Shown piece after piece: positions 55,920 through 64,000 of a DNA stretch of 64,000 nt. The translations under genes were made by a program, and so were the position numbers. Each line of letters starts with the position of its first letter. The stretch's first letter is position 1. The stretch spans positions 868,001-932,000 of the forward strand of contig JAGMUV010000024.1 of NCBI GenBank assembly GCA_020744425.1, in the 5' to 3' direction. This DNA is from Dactylonectria macrodidyma (lineage: Eukaryota > Ascomycota > Sordariomycetes > Hypocreales > Nectriaceae). The notes beneath the pieces are model-generated. The model saw only the letters and a list, made by a program, of their open reading frames with translations. It made no database searches and was not told the origin of the DNA.

Positions 55920-56566
55920 CTTCAGTGAACGGGCCCAGATGGAGGTTTAATGAAGTATGAATAGGAATGGCAACGTGCTAGGTTGACGACCAGACTACAT
56001 CTTGGGCTTGAAGTGCCTTCACTAAGCTATTAATATGAGAAGTCTGTGTCACTCTCGATGCCATACAACATTGGGCCTAGTGAGCTTTGTGACATTTTCA
56101 AATACTAATTGGACCCTCTTGCGGCGTTGGCCCGCCACCTTATGGTCGGTTGGGTGATGGAGACTACGGATTCTTCCTACAAATGTTCTTGATGAACGCA
56201 GCCATTTGTTGGTGCATCTCGGCTCTTCAGTTTCTAGCAGCCCATAACTAGAAGTTGTACGAAGAACTAGATAACTTGGCATAAAAATAAAATTCCAGCT
56301 GTAATTACATTTATCCTAAATGAGAAAGTTGACTCGCAGTTCAATTCTCAAGTTGACGACTCGTGTCACAGGCCTAACAAGCTATTCTTGATCTGATTGG
56401 TTTGCTTAGGGGACAATGACCCCATGGTCCGCGCGTATCCCAGCCCCTGAAACAAATGATGACTAACCCTCGGTTTGCAGAAACAAGACACTTAGCCAAA
56501 TCCGCTCACGATGCACCAATTTGAAACAATCCTTACCCGTCATCTTGATCTTGGTTGCAAAACGAC
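55920..56566. other. Intergenic, no supported gene
   Basis: A 77-aa domainless minus ORF only. Promoter of the glycosyltransferase lies at the right end. Confidence 0.5.
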
Positions 56567-57547
56567 ATGCGGTTTCGTCTGCGGTTTCCACGAGCATCGC
56601 CTTTACTAAAGTCATTGCTCTTTTTTGCATGCCTTGCTCTTATCTACATCTTCGCTCGAAGGCATGGCTCTGAGGGAGCGCGACCAGAAGCAAGCAGTCC
56701 CAATGCGTACGTCTTCTACGCTGCACAAGACGCATATGCCTGCTCGGTCCTGGTCAACATCTACTTGCTAAAGACGGCATATCAGACCAAGCATCGTATC
56801 GTTGTCTTGTTATCTAAGGATGTCTCCGCAAAGTACCGATACTACATCAAGTCGCTGGGAGCAGAAGTCATCAGAGAGGATCCCATGCCTCTTCATCCCG
56901 AGAGCAGCGACTATTATCGAGGGTGTCTGCTCAAGTTGGCGGCGTTTAGAATGCACGAGATTGACCCGACGATACGCCGTATCCTCGTCTTGGATTCGGA
57001 CCAACTTATTCTAAAAGATCTCGATCACCTCTTCGACTTGCCGCCAACAGATTTCGCTGCCCCAAGAGCATACTGGCTAGACAAGGCTTTCCTAAGCAGC
57101 ACTCTCATGTTGATCCAACCCACTCCTAAACTATGGAGCCAAATTCAGCAGACAGTTGCAACGCTTCCACCATACCAATACGATATGGACATTGTTAATT
57201 CTCTTTTTGGAGACATGGCAGCTCGGCTTCCTAGTTCGTACGTCGTGTTGAATAACCACTGGGAAGACTGGACTCTTCCCTCGTGGTTTTCTTCAGCAGG
57301 CATCGCATCGACAACAACCTCTGCGCCGTCTGCGCCTTCTCAAACTGCATCCGATAAAGATTTGCAGGATCTTCTTTCTCAGTCTTATGTTCTTCATTTT
57401 ACCGCTGTTGGAAAACCATGGATGCATGATGCTTGGGCAGTCAGCGAGTTGAAACCGTATGCACACCCACTGTTGCACCGGCAATGGGAGGAGTGGAGGT
57501 TGATTGCGATGGATGTTTGTCCGAAAGGACTCATCGATCATCTATGA
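56567..57547 (+). CDS. Type II membrane glycosyltransferase, GT8-like
   Basis: Single exon, 326 aa, ATG 56567. A short cytoplasmic tail precedes one signal-anchor (LLKSLLFFACLALIYIFA). The lumenal domain has Tyr-rich start (YVFYAAQDAYACSVLVNIYL), the DxD-type metal site in VLDSDQLI, and the DMDIVNSLF and VLNNHW segments, all common to glycogenin/GNT1-like fungal GT8 enzymes. A Golgi N-acetylglucosaminyl- or glucosyltransferase is most likely. The C-terminus ends CPKGLIDHL. Confidence 0.85.
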   Translation: MRFRLRFPRASPLLKSLLFFACLALIYIFARRHGSEGARPEASSPNAYVFYAAQDAYACSVLVNIYLLKTAYQTKHRIVVLLSKDVSAKYRYYIKSLGAEVIREDPMPLHPESSDYYRGCLLKLAAFRMHEIDPTIRRILVLDSDQLILKDLDHLFDLPPTDFAAPRAYWLDKAFLSSTLMLIQPTPKLWSQIQQTVATLPPYQYDMDIVNSLFGDMAARLPSSYVVLNNHWEDWTLPSWFSSAGIASTTTSAPSAPSQTASDKDLQDLLSQSYVLHFTAVGKPWMHDAWAVSELKPYAHPLLHRQWEEWRLIAMDVCPKGLIDHL

Positions 57548-57753
57548 TGCGAAAGGTGGTGATGCAGACTCAAACTTGAGTCGAGGAGATTCGCGAGGAA
57601 ATTTCACGAGAGCCAGTACATGTTGTAGCAAAGCGAAATTTATACCCCTTGGTCTATCTACATTAAATTCGCCCTGTGACATGCATCATAACATTAATCA
57701 AGTATCCAATTCCTCGCTTCCATGTTCTCGATTCGATCTATCCTGCAGTCAAA

Positions 57754-60141
57754 TTATTGTTGATGCTGACCATATACTTGCGCAATCGCTTGTGGCTGCC
57801 ACATTGTCCCTGGGCTCGCAGCTGGTGTGTACGGCATATGCCCTGGTGCTTGCGCATTCCATTGCTGCGGTTGTCCTTGTTGTACCGAACCTACAGCCTG
57901 TGGTTGCTTCCCAGTTGGTGGCGGCGGGAAGTAACTTGAGCCAGTGTTATACTGTGCAGCGGGCGTTTGGCTGGGAAGACTAGCTGGAGTCGGCGGGTAG
58001 CTGAACGGCTGCTGCGGTTGATACTGCTGTGACTGGTATTGCGGCTGATATTGCTGTGGTGGAGCAACCGGCTCATACTGTTGCTGATACTGGTACTGGC
58101 CACCAGTGGATTGGACAGACGTATGCTGTGCAGTGGGAACTTGGCTTGGCAATGAGGCCGGAGTAGGCGGATAGCTCGGAACTTGAGGTTGCTGATTGTA
58201 CTGTGCCTGGTATTGTTGTGGTGAAGCAATCGGTTCGACTGGTTGCTGATACTGCTGTTGCTGAGCCACTGGAGTTTGAACCGAAGTGTATGTCCCAGTG
58301 CTGTATTGGTACTGTTGAGTTTCGTTTACAGCTACTGGGGGTTGAGAAGCGGAGGGCGGTGGAGGAGGTGGCGGTGGAGGTGGCGGAAGAGAAGACGCCT
58401 GGTATTGCGCCTGTTGGATAGGTTGGGATGGCGGAACAGGCGTGGTTGAGTAAGTGTATCCTGTTTGAGGCGTAGGGGCATATGGTTGAGTGACAGGCGG
58501 TTGCAGCGGATTAATGGCCGAGTCTCTCCTCGTTGAGTTTGCTGGTGGCGGAACCTGCCCATTTGCTTGATATTGACCTGTTTGTTGAGGCGTTGCGTAG
58601 CCTGTCTGAACTTGGCCGTGTTGGGGTGCAGTCGCTGTCTGGTATTCCGATGTCTGTTGCGTAGGAGGCACCGCAAATCCTTGTGCTGAGTTTTGTCCAA
58701 TCGGGGGCTGTGACGTTCCTGGAATCACGACATGGCCTTGACTCCCTTCAGGCGGCTGAGTTAGCGCTGAAACTGCCGCTGCTTCTTGTGACTGAGATGG
58801 CGATTGGAGGGGTTGGGAAACTGGAGGCGGGTATCCCGTCGGTATTTGAACACTTCCATCGCTATAGGTAGGCTGGATCGGCGTGCTGGCATATGCCTGC
58901 GGAGTTGGCTGGGCTATTGACTGGGAACGTTGATGATGGCCAACCGGGACTTGAGTGTTGGCACCAGGGGCTGTAGGGGGTTGATAGGCTTGCTGAGATT
59001 GAACATCTTGCTGGCCTGGTGCGGCAGTGGCACCAGCATTTTGATTTGGAAGAGCACCGGCCATTGCCTTCATATCATATGCACCAGATGGTGGCGCTGG
59101 AGTGTAGGTGGGCGTTGTCGACGGCCACGTAGTCTGAGGCTGAATGGGAGGCTGTTGCTGGTTCACTGCCATGGTTTGAGATGCGTCGACGGGTTGAACA
59201 ACACTAGGGGGATATCCTGAACCCGGTGTCTGTGGGTAATACGATGCTTCCGTAGGGGGTGCAATTGAAGCAATTGATGAGGTTGGATCCGGGGCGAATT
59301 GCGATGGTTGTTGCTGCTGGAATTGAGGGACGTATTGCGGCGTCATCTGTGGTGGCTGCCCGTAAGCAGCCGGTGGCATTGGAGATGCTGGCGGCTTAAA
59401 GTCCACGGGAGTATATGTAGTCGGGTTGGTGTAGTATCCAGGTTGAGTCGGCGTCTGGAACTGCGGGTCGGCGACGGCGACGTTATACGGAGGAGGCGGA
59501 AGCGGTTGGAACTGTTGATACTGCTCAGAGCTACCACCAGCAGCGCTACTACCTGCGGCGTTGGGGTCGTATGGCGCGATAGTGTATCCGGCCTCGGCTG
59601 CTTTGGCGTCCTGGACGGCTTCGAAGACGCCGGCTTTCTGGAAGGCCTTGAAGGCGTCCTTCTTTTTGAGGTGACTTGTGTGGGCGTGTTCGACAGCCAT
59701 TCCAGCTCCGTCCAGTGCCGCGTGCGTGACGACTTTGATGGCCGTCTCGTTGTTGGCAATGGCGGATATCCCGTGCTCTGCTCCTGTGGAAGCGACGGCC
59801 TCGGCGCCCATGGTTCCGACGCCAAGTGTAACGACGCCGATCGTACCGCTAAAGGCCATGCTGCCCAGCACGTCGCGCTTCCGGGTTACATGGGTTGCTG
59901 CGTGTTTGTTGAGGTGCTTCTCGATGATCTCCCGCTTCTTACGGGCGTTGTGAATCGCCGGGGCGGCCATGGCTACTCCAATCGTCGAGACGCCGAGGGT
60001 GAGAGGGACGGCGAGGCCTGAGACGGCTGTCGACGTGGCAGCGCCAGAAATGAGGCGGGTGTAGTGCTGCCATTCTCGCTGGAGCTCCTCTGGCGTGAGT
60101 CCGTTGCATTTTTCATCGTATTTCTTGAAATCGAAAGGCAT
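57754..60141 (-). CDS. Membrane-anchored Q/P/Y-rich disordered protein (795 aa)
   Basis: Single exon, ATG 60141. Residues 1-20 (MPFDFKKYDEKCNGLTPEEL) lead to two Ala/Gly-rich hydrophobic regions (about 30-62 and 95-125) that may insert in a membrane, then a charged helix. From about residue 190 to the end the protein is low-complexity: Gln, Pro, Tyr and Ser repeats with QYQQ, PQQYQ and PSYPPTPASLPSQ units and a run of ten prolines. Prion-like or condensate-forming behaviour is plausible (inference). No enzymatic motif. Similar fungal proteins are uncharacterised. Confidence 0.8.
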   Translation of the reverse strand: MPFDFKKYDEKCNGLTPEELQREWQHYTRLISGAATSTAVSGLAVPLTLGVSTIGVAMAAPAIHNARKKREIIEKHLNKHAATHVTRKRDVLGSMAFSGTIGVVTLGVGTMGAEAVASTGAEHGISAIANNETAIKVVTHAALDGAGMAVEHAHTSHLKKKDAFKAFQKAGVFEAVQDAKAAEAGYTIAPYDPNAAGSSAAGGSSEQYQQFQPLPPPPYNVAVADPQFQTPTQPGYYTNPTTYTPVDFKPPASPMPPAAYGQPPQMTPQYVPQFQQQQPSQFAPDPTSSIASIAPPTEASYYPQTPGSGYPPSVVQPVDASQTMAVNQQQPPIQPQTTWPSTTPTYTPAPPSGAYDMKAMAGALPNQNAGATAAPGQQDVQSQQAYQPPTAPGANTQVPVGHHQRSQSIAQPTPQAYASTPIQPTYSDGSVQIPTGYPPPVSQPLQSPSQSQEAAAVSALTQPPEGSQGHVVIPGTSQPPIGQNSAQGFAVPPTQQTSEYQTATAPQHGQVQTGYATPQQTGQYQANGQVPPPANSTRRDSAINPLQPPVTQPYAPTPQTGYTYSTTPVPPSQPIQQAQYQASSLPPPPPPPPPPPSASQPPVAVNETQQYQYSTGTYTSVQTPVAQQQQYQQPVEPIASPQQYQAQYNQQPQVPSYPPTPASLPSQVPTAQHTSVQSTGGQYQYQQQYEPVAPPQQYQPQYQSQQYQPQQPFSYPPTPASLPSQTPAAQYNTGSSYFPPPPTGKQPQAVGSVQQGQPQQWNAQAPGHMPYTPAASPGTMWQPQAIAQVYGQHQQ

Positions 60142-61568
60142 CTTGGTAGCTGTAGCTCATCAGCTATACAAACAGCTCAAACATGCAATACTGATCGTCG
60201 ATCATAAACAAGGGAACAGAAAGTCGCGGGGGAAGGTGGGAAAGTTGTACTGACACCCACGCCGGCTCAACCACGATGCCGGATATCCAGGTCTAGCCGG
60301 TCTAGAACCTTGCTAGCGCCAAAACAAGCACTCGTTTACCTGCAGCTGAGTTTTTGTCTTTTCTCTGTGCTGTTGGGTGTGAATGCTGATCTAGCCAAGT
60401 CTCGTTAGCTGCGTGCTTCAGCCGCACGCAGCACCACGGCAAGGCAGAAAACCCCGCCCCTGAAGCAGGCTGCTGCGGGTTTATCTGGCTTGGTTTGAAA
60501 TCCTTAGCACAAGCCCGTCTGCTCAAGAATGCTCATACCATGCAGGAATGCGGGTCAAAGTGGTAGCAGTGCCCAGCTCTTGTCCCACGTGTGCTCTGGA
60601 CCCAGGCAGACCCCATCACGGGAATGTTGCAACAAATTAGCAAATCAGCCTTACCTGACAGCCAGTGGGCCCAAGTCTTTCTCCCGACGCACAGTAAAGC
60701 AGAGAGAAAAAAGGCCGTGTTATATATATAGACACACTCGGCCAGATTAAGGCAAGGCTTGACTCAATGAGGCCTTAGTGTAACCCCTGTGGCTGATTCT
60801 CCGAAACTCGAAGTCGGAAAGTGGTAACACTTTCAAAGTCCTACAAATGCAGTAGTGTCAAGGGGCTTATGTGCCTCATTTGGGCCACAACGGAGTAATT
60901 TTGTGCAAGGACAATCTACTTGGCCCAGCGATGTTTGCTTCAAGCATACCTTGTTCTAAACCTTTGGTCGATTTTTGTGGAAGCAATACCTCCTATTAAG
61001 AGCTGATAGGAAAACCATCGCCGGGGTAACCCAGATATTGATAGCACATATGGAAACGGGTTGCTTGAATTGAGACACTTTTACCGCATTCCAAGGCGCG
61101 TCGTCGGACAGGACAGCTGCTTATTCCCCTTGACCTGATTGGTATTTCGATTTATTACCCTTTGTAAAATAAGTGGAAGACGCTACCTCAGTCGATGATG
61201 ATTATATTATGCGATGAGTGGCATGAGAAGAAATGAGCTTACTAATCAGCAGAAATTTCGGTGACGTGAGCATTATTGTCACTCGTATTCTTGTGATCAG
61301 GATGAGCTGAGAGTTATTTAAATGTCGGCATAAGCCTCGCAAACGCCATGTGAGCGCGTTTAGGGTAAATTTAAGCATATTTATGAGAGGCGCAAGCTCG
61401 TTTGATTAGCTTTCGAATCCACACACCCACCTTTTCCGAGTGAGAACGTTACCAAGAAAAATCAGGCGATCGGAAATTCTCCAATTTGTCAAACGCTTTC
61501 TCGTATATGTAGGCTCTCTCATCAGGATTAGGGCCTTATCAATACTGATCGACTGTTTCAGTTAGATT
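60142..61568. other. Intergenic, no supported gene
   Basis: 5' flank of the disordered-protein gene, with TATATATATA (about 60722-60730). Small domainless ORFs. Nothing else recognised. Confidence 0.5.
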
Positions 61569-62081
61569 ATGGCGTCCATGGAGGCAAAAATACGCAAGGC
61601 GCAAGCTACTGAGTCATCAGCAATTATCGATCTCTCAGCACGCGTGCAGAAAGCCTTGGAATCATCCGGCAGTCGGCAAGTTTTCGGTCCTCTGCAAAGA
61701 AAAGTGGTTGATAGTGCCATCCTCAATGGCTATTGTTACGTATTCGAATGTGCGGCAGATCTAGTGGGCGCAGTCATCGTTGGCCCCATGGCAGCTGACT
61801 GTCTGTACTTGTCCCAATTGCAGAACGTCGTCGACTTTGGACATCCATTCTGGGTACTCGAATCTTTGATGATAGAGCCCGGTCACCAAGGGAAAGGCTT
61901 GGGGCTTCAGCTTCTCACTGGTATCACTGAGTTGTATCGGCCATTGAGCGGTACTATCTTTCTGGATTGCTGGGCTGGAAACGTAAAACTGCGTAACTTT
62001 TATCGCCGCGCTGGTTACAAGGAGCTTGGAAATGTACCGGAAGAGGACTACTACATTACAGTTTTTGCCAAGTCAGTGTGA
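61569..62081 (+). CDS. GNAT-family N-acetyltransferase
   Basis: Single exon of 170 aa. The acetyl-CoA pyrophosphate-binding motif appears as PGHQGKGLGLQLL (Q/RxxGxG/A), preceded by WVLESLMIE and followed by a beta-strand and the NVKLRNFYRRAGYKE motif B region. Cytosolic; acceptor unknown (small amine or protein N-terminus). A short acidic N-terminus (MASMEAK) precedes the domain. Confidence 0.85.
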   Translation: MASMEAKIRKAQATESSAIIDLSARVQKALESSGSRQVFGPLQRKVVDSAILNGYCYVFECAADLVGAVIVGPMAADCLYLSQLQNVVDFGHPFWVLESLMIEPGHQGKGLGLQLLTGITELYRPLSGTIFLDCWAGNVKLRNFYRRAGYKELGNVPEEDYYITVFAKSV

Positions 62082-63339
62082 AGAAAACAGAACTGCTGCC
62101 TCTTCTTACCAGCAGCTATCAAAGCCTGAACGAGGTTAAGCCTTGGTCTCAAACCAACAATTGAATTCGCATCCGCTGGTTAACTGTAATATAAAGCCAA
62201 ACCTTGGCTATGATATAATGATAAGTTATAAAGAAAGAGAGAGACCCAACGCTATGAAAGCAAAGGACCCGTGTTCCAATTATCGGCCTCTTGCGTGGAA
62301 GTCTAGCCGCAGAATGCTCCACGGGTCCTCAAAAGGCGGACTGCTCAGCCAAGACAGCGGGTTCATAGGTGTCGCTGTCACCAAGCTTCTGATCATCTCA
62401 AGTGTCGGTAGACCATCATGAACCTGACCCCTTGTGTGCATGCGGCGACTTCTGCGACTCATTGCCCACTACCGACAAATCGCTAGCCAGGGCCTCATTC
62501 ACGGCCGCCTTTCATCGTCTGTATTAAGACTGCGACATGTGAGAAGACGCGCCAGGAAGTAGACTGTTGTTGAACCTGCAAAGCAAGTTTTGGAGATGTC
62601 TTATTGCCGCCGAATGCTGTTCCTCGTTTCTCCTGCTGAGGACAGAACTAATTGCAACGAGGTTGAGTCAGTATTTTCAGACGGGAAATTAAAATGAACG
62701 TCACATACTTGCAAGCTTCCTCAATGCTGTTAGCATCGCTCCCCGGGACCGACCGCGACATTGATGATGATATATCAAGGCGAATATCAAGGAAAATATT
62801 TTCATACATTCTAGAATATAAGCGACATCACCTAGCTAGCGACGCAGACGGCATTAAAATATGCGACTCGACACCCCGTATATCTATGCCTTATGCCCGA
62901 GCTCTCTTGCTAACTACACCTTAGATAGGAGTTAATAACTAAGATAGCACTTAATATATAGGCTTACTACTGGCTCATTAAGAAATAACGGATGCAATGT
63001 GGGGATAGTGTGCTAGATTTTAACAAGCCTATAGATCCTAAGAGCCTTTAGTTTGGCTTCGTTCCCGTCACGCTATGATGGATGGATCTGCACATTTCAA
63101 GTCGCTCAAGGTACGGTTTTTCCATGTCAATTTAGGTCTGATGTAGCAATGATTTCTCCTAGTTTTAATACTGCTACTCCTAGCTGCTACTCTATTCCTA
63201 TCCCAAACGTGTCGAAGCGCATCTTCCATACACCGCCGCGTGCTGTTGGCATTTTTCCCCTTGGCTCGTGGAAGTTGTCTCCGTGCGTCTTTACTCCCAT
63301 TGCTTCCGTGAGGAAGTAAAAGCACATCAAAAAAACACT
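62082..63339. other. Intergenic, with an AT-rich patch
   Basis: 62650-63060 is markedly AT-rich, with TTA/TAA and CTTAGA-type words, resembling RIP-mutated relic DNA. No ORF with a domain. A TATA-like stretch and CT-rich leader precede the gene at 63340 only at its distal (64 kb) end, out of view. Confidence 0.45.
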
Positions 63340-64000
63340 CTAAGCAAAGATACCAGAGTCGCAGGCCTTGACAAAGTATCCGCTAGTGGATGTAAGGGTC
63401 GAGCCACCAGGGGTCTTGATCTGGAAGTGACTGCGTCCAACACCACCTCCATTGGCCCACAGCCAAGTCAAAGGGATCGCATCACCCTTATTCAGAGTCA
63501 AGGTTGTCGAGCCACCGATATAACCAGCCTCAGTTCGGCTAGCCTGGTAATTGGTGTTGGAGTCTGACCAAGCGCTGTAGGCATTGTCACCAGTCCAGAG
63601 GTAACCCCAGTTATCAATGTAGTCGCTGGAAGTTGAAATAGTGTACGTGCCAGACTCCTTCGCAATGAAAAATCCGTTGAACAAAAGAGCCGAGTAGCCC
63701 GAGGCGAAGCTGTTGCCGTCAGAGAGAGTAAGGGTCTCACTGCCAGAGGGCCAGTTGGGAGTGGAAAAGTCCAGGCTCTGAATTGTTCCGCTGAGTTCCG
63801 CGGTCAATCCCTTAAAGTAAGACGAGGTGAAGCCATTGCCTTCGGTATCGGCATTGTACGAGTGGGTGTACTTGCGGTACGCGATCCCGTTGGAAGCAAT
63901 AGTGGTTGCTACGGCGTAGGCGGTCTCAGTCGTGGTAGATGTCGTGGTCTCAATCAAGGTGGTAGTATCTGTCGATGTGGCAATAGTGGTCGTAGTACTG
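63340..64000 (-). CDS. GLEYA-domain adhesin-like protein, partial (5' end outside window)
   Basis: The frame is open from the window edge (64000) to TAG at 63342-63340. Visible: a Thr/Ser-rich stalk (TTTSTTTETAYA) and a GLEYA domain (about 160 aa) with LLFNGFFIAKESGTYTIS, GYLWTGDNAYSAW and IPLTWLWANGGG, ending in a Cys tail (FVKACDSGIFA). GLEYA domains are PA14-like lectin folds of fungal cell-surface proteins and adhesins. Signal peptide and start lie beyond 64000. Extracellular or wall-bound. Confidence 0.87.
   Translation of the reverse strand, partial: STTTTIATSTDTTTLIETTTSTTTETAYAVATTIASNGIAYRKYTHSYNADTEGNGFTSSYFKGLTAELSGTIQSLDFSTPNWPSGSETLTLSDGNSFASGYSALLFNGFFIAKESGTYTISTSSDYIDNWGYLWTGDNAYSAWSDSNTNYQASRTEAGYIGGSTTLTLNKGDAIPLTWLWANGGGVGRSHFQIKTPGGSTLTSTSGYFVKACDSGIFA

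Noticed and set aside
58203..59220. Plus-strand ORFs with Trp/Arg-rich repeats
   Set aside because: Antisense translation of the Q/P-rich repeat tail.
1..64000. CRISPR arrays, rRNA, complete tRNA genes
   Set aside because: None seen; regular-spaced repeats are limited to the promoter units and the 29.6 kb array.

Overview
The window looks like chromosomal DNA of a filamentous ascomycete (Pezizomycotina, plausibly a sordariomycete; the order is inference). The evidence is short introns (about 44-98 nt) with GTRNGT donors and CTAAC/CTGAC branch sites, two fungal Zn2Cys6 regulators, a STAND-type N-terminal domain, a GLEYA adhesin domain and a GH67 alpha-glucuronidase. There are no operons and no bacterial signals.

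The first 17 kb and the last 26 kb are mostly ordinary, well spaced fungal genes. 0-17 kb holds a frameshifted STAND-N/SH3 gene, a secreted FAD amine-oxidase-like enzyme, a miniature LTR element (TRIM-like, 5-bp target duplication), an NTF2-like candidate, an HSL-type esterase, a DUF1223 protein, a 78-aa Lys/Ser protein with two introns, a Zn2Cys6 regulator and a secreted alpha/beta hydrolase. 37.9-64 kb holds GH67 alpha-glucuronidase, a D-2-hydroxyacid dehydrogenase, a Cys/His-rich protein, a probable small catabolic cluster (Zn2Cys6 regulator, MFS transporter, amidase, FAD oxidase; 43.7-52.7 kb), an SRPK-type kinase without a visible N-lobe, a dienelactone hydrolase pseudogene with two RIP-type stops, a GT8-like glycosyltransferase, a large Q/P-rich protein, a GNAT acetyltransferase and a GLEYA protein that runs off the window.

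The accessory centre is 17-32 kb. It holds lineage-specific genes with related, Arg-rich starts and a shared promoter core of about 45 bp. Two of them (17.4-19.1 kb minus, 22.7-23.2 kb plus) share a small C-terminal module, and one (28.5-29.2 kb plus) carries two CCHC zinc knuckles. They sit in duplicated head-to-head pairs whose bidirectional promoters carry repeated AGCTGT and CCAAT motifs. Several members or neighbours are decaying through in-frame stops or frameshifts. A 710-aa protein with faint DEAH-helicase character lies among them.

32.6-37.4 kb carries a second unusual unit: two divergent intron-rich genes (712 and 355 aa) encoding long helical coiled-coil proteins, each with one central hydrophobic stretch. 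This layout recalls two-component alpha-helical pore-forming proteins, but no homology can be shown from sequence alone. Intron positions are my own splice-site readings.
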